Positions 58,135 to 64,000 of a stretch of DNA of 64,000 nucleotides are shown piece after piece. This DNA is from Plantago ovata (lineage: Eukaryota > Streptophyta > Magnoliopsida > Lamiales > Plantaginaceae): positions 108,041,348-108,105,347 of the forward strand of contig CM051456.1 of NCBI GenBank assembly GCA_028274465.1, given 5' to 3'. Below the pieces are notes generated by a model that had not been told where the DNA came from, did not search any database, and was given only the letters and a program-made list of their open reading frames with translations. Position numbers and translations under genes: made by a program. Within the stretch, counting starts at the first letter, position 1; each line of letters begins with the position of its first letter.

Positions 58135-59078
58135 TGTAAGTGTATGTGTTTTTACACTGGGGTTGACCAAGGAGTTATCCTTGGAGTTAACCTGTCTGGT
58201 TAACTCCTATATTTGTCAACAATACATTTAACGAATTTATACTGTGTTTTACCTTTACTTAACTACTAACTAGTTCCACAGCTGTAGATATTTATTGTGT
58301 GCAGGAAACTAGCTTCCAGAATGTGTCAATAGGAAGAAGTTGTTTCTGACTAGGAAACTTGAAGAAAAACAGAGCATCATAGCGTGTCTCTAGAAGGAGA
58401 GAGAATCCAAGTAGGAATACAATTTCTATTGGATAAAGGAGGACGAAATCAAGTCTAGATTCAGAGTTTGAAGTCATTCAAAGTTGATGTCTTGTTTAGC
58501 TAAATAGTAGGAACGTGTTTCCTGATTGGATTCGCTCAGTACTTTGCTAAATAGTAGGAACGCGTCTGCTATCCGCTCAAGTACTTCGCTACTATATATA
58601 TGTCAACATCAACAATGAAGAAGACACATCTCGAGAGCAAGGAGTTTACAACCAAAGAATTCGTTTAGAGTCTTTCTTGTTTAGTTGTTTGTTTTTGAGT
58701 CTTTATACTAGTTTATATTCTAGATCTCTCTAACAACGTATTGAGAATAGAATAGATAGATTGGGTTCTATATCATCGTGAGGTGACTAGTATTGTTTCA
58801 GCTAAGATAGAATAGGGAGTATACAGCGTTGTACAAACATATTCTTCTTAGTGGTTTTTCTGCCTTGACTGGGCATCAAACAAGCTATCCAAAGCTGCTT
58901 GAAAATTTACAAACACAGGTTCTTATTACTTTCCGTTGTGCTTAATATTCTGATATATATTACTTGTGTTTGTCTGACTAATCTGCAGGTAGTAGTTGTG
59001 GATTACTGAGGTGTTATCGTACGAGTTGTTCAACCACATCGATAACTCCTACTTACTGGCGAATTGTTCCTATTAACA
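58135..59078 (+). repeat. SIRE-type 3' LTR (about 944 bp)
   Basis: Begins TGTAAGTGTATG directly after the polypurine tract and ends TATTAACA. CTATATATATG at about 58592 is the probable TATA box. Several GTTAACTCCT-related words occur, including in the region after pol (54970-55000). Confidence 0.72.
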
Positions 59079-59154
59079 AGTTATTATCGATCCTTATATT
59101 TTTTCACTTCTTAATTTTCATACTTCAATAATCAGCAGAGAAACATAGCTTAAT

Positions 59155-59360
59155 TAGCTTGCAAATGCGGCGTTTATATTTTGTGGCTTGTATATGTGTC
59201 GCGGTTGCCTGTCGTCCACCAAGGATAGGCTGCACAGGTTTGGACTTGCATGTGGATGATACTAAATGTGGGTGTTGTAATGGTCATGAGTCGATCGATT
59301 GATCATTTGTTCTTCTTCTTCCGTTGTGGAATTTGCTGTTGGGATGATATTGTGTATGTT
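59155..59360 (+). pseudogene. LINE zf-RVT fragment
   Basis: With one frame change the sequence encodes KDRLHRFGLHVDD and CGCCNGHESIDHLFF, the zinc-binding block that follows RT in plant L1 elements. Both ends are undefined. Confidence 0.65.
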
Positions 59361-59795
59361 GTACTTGTGCTGATAATATCCTGTGGCATGTACAAACATA
59401 GCTAGCCTAGCTAGTGTTATGTTGTTGGCTATTCTGGCATGCTTTCCTTTTAGTAGTTTGTGTTTGGGAGCTGTAGCAATGGCATGAATTATTTCTGTTT
59501 GTAATTAGTTAGGGATGATGGCTATTAGTGGAAATGCATGTGAAGGTGAAGGGAAATTATGAAGGAGAAATTAAAGTTGAAATTCTCATCTATTCAAATC
59601 TAAATCTTTGTGTAACATTATATTTATTATATTTTTTGTAACATTCCGAACACTAATGAATTTAATGTGAAAATGTATCATTTGTTTTGAGACAGATGAT
59701 TTATTCCTCCTATAGAGTCAACAGTGCTCGATCGAATTAGCTGCACGTAAGAATATCGTGAGAAACTAGCCTGATGATAGATGATGTACGTTCCT
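59361..59795. other. intergenic, nothing recognised
   Basis: No gene or defined repeat seen. Confidence 0.4.
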
Positions 59796-59803
59796 ATTAT
59801 GCC

Positions 59804-60329
59804 CAGTGGCGGATTTACTTACTTGACTATGGGTGCATCTGGACCCACAGATTTCCTTTTTTTTCCTTCTATTATACCCTTTATAAAAATTTATTTTGAC
59901 TCCATCAAATTAAATTTTTGCACCACATAAGTTTATAAATCGATTTAATTTACATCCTTTCAATTGGATAATTGGATGTGTATATAACATATGAAGATAT
60001 ATATATATATATATTTAATTGTATCAGTAAGTATAATAACACGGAGAACATGAAGAGAATAAATATGTACATTTATCAAATTAAATAATAATTGAAGTTT
60101 AGGTGATGGAAAAATGTCGTTTTACATTAAAATTATTGAAAAATTCGTCCACCTTGCGATTTTTAGATTAAAAATAGTTTAATTAATGTGAAAATTTTAA
60201 AGTAATTGATTATTAATTATTACTTATTATTTTATTAATTATTTGATTTTTATTTTTAATTTTAATAAAAAAATAAAATATATTGTATTCATTTGCACCC
60301 ACAATAGAAAATTTATGGATCCGCCTCTA
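59804..60329. mobile_element. hAT-type MITE
   Basis: 526 bp between perfect 8-bp duplications ATTATGCC (59796-59803 and 60330-60337). The inverted ends are CAGTGGCGGAT and ATCCGCCTCTA. The 8-bp target size is diagnostic for hAT. Non-coding and AT-rich inside. Confidence 0.9.
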
Positions 60330-61029
60330 ATTATGCCTAATATATGCTTGTAGGGATCGAGCAAATTTAGGCCCAACAATTACTAAGATACACTTGTGGT
60401 TTGTGTCAGGATCATCATGAATCTTTGGAACATTTATTTTTGTTGTGTCCTGTGTTTGAAAGAGCTGGGGAACTGGTGTTGGGCGCAAAGGCTACTTGAT
60501 TTACTTCAATTTCATTATGTGTCCTCTTTTTCTCACCTCTGCACAGTTGTCTTGGGATCACACTTTGTTGTTTATTGTTCTTTGTTGGATTATGTAGGAT
60601 GCACGTAATAGATTCTTGTTTAGGAATGAGCCTATATCCCTGTATGCTTTAAGGTTAAAATTTTTGAAAATTATTAAGGAACATGGTATGCTACAGAAAC
60701 AGGAACTAGTGCCAAGACATGTTTTGTATTGTAAATGGAGCAATGCACCTTCACAGTTTGTAGTTTTCACATTGATGGATCTGCACTGGCCAATCCTGGT
60801 AAGGCCGGAATAGGTTGTATTACTATTATCTGAAAGGGAGATTTAATACTTGCGGCATATGGTTTCTTGGGCATTACTACTAATAATTAATGTGGCTGAA
60901 CTGAGAGCAGATAGAGTTGGTATTCAGCTCATAGTTCAGCTTGGGTATACTCATGTGGAAATTCGAACTGATTCGATATTTGTTTTAAATTCATTATGTC
61001 GGCTGGAAGCAGCGGGGTGGAGACACAGT

Positions 61030-61815
<786 letters not shown>

Positions 61816-62159
61816 GACACAGGCCAGTGGTTCGGGAAGTGCAGAGGATACTAGCTCAGCTGCAGGTGGTCAAGGTGCAGTTCGTGTATTGGGAGTGTAA
61901 TGCAGTGGCAGCTCAGTTGGCAAAGAAGGGGTCTCAGGCAGAGCATTGTCAAAGTGACGCCTGCGCTTCGGCAAATAATGGACAACCCAATAGGCTGTTT
62001 CTATTCAATGTTTGTCCTACTTGGCTTTTGTTGTCTGTAAATATGGATGTGTCTCGAACCTTCTCTCGGCTAGTTAGTGTCGAAAATGACACTTTTGTAT
62101 CATTTTCAAGTCAAGTCAATTAATGAAGTGTTATTTTAAAAAAAATTACTAAGATATAC

Positions 62160-62784
62160 CATCACAAAATTTATGGATAAGTCTAGGCATCAAAGCACAG
62201 AAATGAAATCCATCACATATATATTGTTACGAAAAGCAAAATAATATTTTGCCCCCTAAAATTTGATTGTTATTACAATTTGTCCGCGAAACTTTTGTAT
62301 GGGTATAGATTGCGTACGTGTGATATGCCCTTCTGGATCCCCAGAACGGAAACTTCCATGGACTAATTATCTATACAACTGCATAATTGAAGGAATTAAC
62401 AAGCTAGAAGAAACATAGTGGAAAGCCATGAAGTTGTAGTAGCAGTAGTACTAGTAATATAACAAAAAAGAAGAAAGAAAAAAAGAAGACGTGGAAAGCA
62501 TAACATGACCCCCATCTGAACCGGGTCAACTTCCAACAAGGACCAGACAAATTCCGAAGTAATATAACAAAAAAGGAAGTTAATTAGTTTACCTCAAAAT
62601 ACAATGCTTAAACTTTGAGCCTCTAATTCCTCAACTAATCTCTCTTTCTAGCTTCTCCTCATTTCCTCATCAGAGAAGAAGACAAGAAATTATCCTCATC
62701 TATCTATCTATCTTCTCTGTTTTATCATCCATCCATCAAAACAATTAATACTCTGAAAATTATTATTTTTATTATTAGCTAGCA
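62160..62784. promoter_or_regulatory. EXO70 upstream region and leader
   Basis: Non-coding DNA between the L1 and the EXO70 start. The last 150 bp are CT-rich with (ATCT)n, consistent with a plant 5' UTR. No core element is asserted. Confidence 0.4.
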
Positions 62785-64000
62785 ATGAGAAAGAGCGCTC
62801 TTGACATTACCAACAGTTTCAGCAAAAATGCTGCTTCTCCTACCCCATCTAGTCCTAGAGCCTCAAGTTCATCTTCATTCAGAGAATACAATATGTTTGT
62901 ATCATCCGATCAACATCGTCCTTCTAGCTGCGAAAGCATTTCTGAAGAATTCGAATTCGACCCTTCCAGCAGAGCTCAGGTTACCGAGGATGTCGATCAT
63001 TTCACCAACACCCTCTCCTCCATCGAGGACAAGTCCTCCTGCCCGCCTGCTATCCCTGATTCTGTCGAGACGTTCTCTAAGATCGTCGAATCCAGGATTG
63101 CTAGGTACAATTTGGGCGACAACGGGAACTTGTTCGGTAGGATGACGGAAGAGGACTCGTTTTTCATCGAGGCCGTAAACAGGATCTCCAAACTCACCAA
63201 TTCATTGAGCGAATTCTCGTCGCATGAGACCACCAATTCGTCGTTGAACCGGACTAGTGTGGTGTTGCACCGTGCCATGGCGTTCCTGGAGGAAGAGTTA
63301 CGTGCTTTACTGGAAGATTCTAGAAACAGTTGTGATATAGATATGAGAAGTGGTAATCAGCAGGATCATCCTCCGGACCGGTGCGTGATCCGGGAACCTG
63401 ATCCGGTGGAACCAGAGGATTATCCGGGTTACCTGCCGGAAGTTGTGATGAAAATGCATAAGATTGCGACCACAATGATTACAGCCGGATACGAGACAGA
63501 GTGTTGCCAGGTTTATTCGATTTCCCGCAGGAATGCGATCCGGATACAAATGAAGAGTCTCGAGTTCGAAACGACTAACATGGATGACGCATTGAAAATG
63601 CCGTGGGAATCGTTGGAGAAGGAAATCTGGCGATGGACGAAAATGGTGAAGCGGTGTGCGGACTCCGTATTCCCTGGAGAGAAAAAGCTCGGTGAATCGG
63701 TTTTCTCAGACTATCCAATGATCTGCAATAGTATGTTCAGCAACCTGGCACGCTCTGTGGTGATTCAACTCCTCGATTTTGCTGAGGCAGCAGCAATGGC
63801 GAAGCGGTCGGCAGAGAAACTCTTTAAGTTCCTGGACATGTATGAGGCTCTGCAGAGCCTGACTAAATCACTAGGTGACGCGGAGTCATGCTCTGATGAA
63901 ATCGCAGCGACTACAAACCGCATTGGTGCGTTTGCGGCCAGCAATTTTTGCGAGCTGGAGAATTCGATCAAAAGTGATGTTGCACGGACACCTGTACCCG
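62785..64000 (+). CDS. EXO70: EXO70 exocyst subunit (5' part, runs off window)
   Basis: An uninterrupted frame of 405 codons from the ATG at 62785-62787 (MRKSALDITNSF) to the window edge, no introns seen, as usual for plant EXO70 genes. The N-terminus is Ser-rich. GRMTEEDSFFIEAVNRISKL and VLHRAMAFLEEELRALLED are EXO70 N-terminal helices. The Exo70 core follows: EIWRWTKMVKRCADSVFPGEKKLGESVF (in two parts), FSNLARSVVIQLLDFAEA and KRSAEKLFKFLDMYEALQSL. EXO70 binds membrane phosphoinositides and recruits the exocyst to sites of vesicle fusion. Spacing and wording suggest the EXO70C group, but this is tentative. About one third of the protein is beyond the window. Confidence 0.93.
   Translation, partial: MRKSALDITNSFSKNAASPTPSSPRASSSSSFREYNMFVSSDQHRPSSCESISEEFEFDPSSRAQVTEDVDHFTNTLSSIEDKSSCPPAIPDSVETFSKIVESRIARYNLGDNGNLFGRMTEEDSFFIEAVNRISKLTNSLSEFSSHETTNSSLNRTSVVLHRAMAFLEEELRALLEDSRNSCDIDMRSGNQQDHPPDRCVIREPDPVEPEDYPGYLPEVVMKMHKIATTMITAGYETECCQVYSISRRNAIRIQMKSLEFETTNMDDALKMPWESLEKEIWRWTKMVKRCADSVFPGEKKLGESVFSDYPMICNSMFSNLARSVVIQLLDFAEAAAMAKRSAEKLFKFLDMYEALQSLTKSLGDAESCSDEIAATTNRIGAFAASNFCELENSIKSDVARTPVP

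Larger units (their letters stand above)
54480..59078 (+). mobile_element. SIRE/Maximus-type copia element, 5'-truncated
   Basis: In order: the C-terminal RNase H part of pol, a long downstream region with an env-like protein, a polypurine tract AGGGGGAGATTG (58125-58136) and one LTR (58135-59078). An env-like region between pol and the 3' LTR marks the SIRE/Maximus lineage of Ty1/copia. Gag, protease, integrase, most of RT and the 5' LTR are absent. Confidence 0.82.

Noticed and set aside
62801-63549. Frames on both strands within EXO70
   Set aside because: Out of frame with the continuous EXO70 coding sequence starting at 62785.

Overview
The window is nuclear DNA from a flowering plant, most likely a eudicot. 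The evidence is spliced GT..AG genes from plant families (SWEET sugar transporter, RLCK-VII kinase, peroxisomal dienoyl-CoA isomerase, plant EXO70), a nuclear tRNA-Gln, AT-rich intergenic DNA and a dense set of plant transposable elements. No bacterial-type operons, ribosome binding sites or CRISPR arrays were seen. Several of the longest open frames start at non-ATG codons or run through microsatellites and are not genes.

Four host protein genes and one tRNA are supported. (1) DCI1-like peroxisomal delta3,5-delta2,4-dienoyl-CoA isomerase, minus strand, 2 exons, 15255-16975, C-terminus SKL. (2) Clade III-type SWEET sugar transporter, minus strand, 6 exons, 29258-31547; a second SWEET copy, exons 1-2 only, is on the plus strand at 24375-24560 and is broken by a MITE. 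(3) PBL27-like receptor-like cytoplasmic kinase, minus strand, 5 exons, 41528-46423. (4) EXO70 exocyst subunit, plus strand, from 62785 and running off the window end. (5) tRNA-Gln(TTG), 38257-38328.

Layout. 0-1.6 kb: nothing recognisable. 1.6-6.5 kb: two tandem, same-strand copies of an unusual reverse transcriptase element, both set in (TAA)n microsatellite and carrying a C-terminal zinc knuckle plus an apparent restriction-like endonuclease. 6.8-10.9 kb: broken Ty1/copia element with both LTRs. 11-15 kb: gene-poor, with a SINE and an L1 3' end. 15-17 kb: DCI1. 17.2-21 kb: 5'-truncated L1 with a long open frame, then a gypsy gag/PBS/LTR remnant with a nested MITE. 21-24 kb: foldbacks and tandem repeats. 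24-31.5 kb: SWEET fragment, truncated gypsy element, intact SWEET gene. 32-38 kb: SINE, TRIM-like LTR miniatures, a Harbinger-type MITE and a probable solo LTR. 38-40 kb: tRNA, then a 377-bp tandem duplication in which one unit carries a MULE-like insertion and the other keeps the empty site. 41-47 kb: kinase gene. 47-54 kb: possible organelle-derived patch, G20 tract, minisatellite, SINE, Stowaway MITE, MULE-like fragment. 54.4-59.1 kb: 3' half of a SIRE-type copia element with an env-like region. 59-62.2 kb: LINE fragments and two hAT-type MITEs, one nested in an L1. 62.8-64 kb: EXO70.

The most notable observations are the (TAA)n-embedded retroelement with RLE-like motifs, two unrelated loci filled with AGCT-centred micro-palindromes inside MULE-like DNA, a tandem duplication that records a transposon's pre-insertion site, TRIM-like arrays, and a SINE family whose 3' end resembles the 3' ends of local L1 elements. 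The host genes do not form a pathway; they are separate islands in a repeat-rich region.
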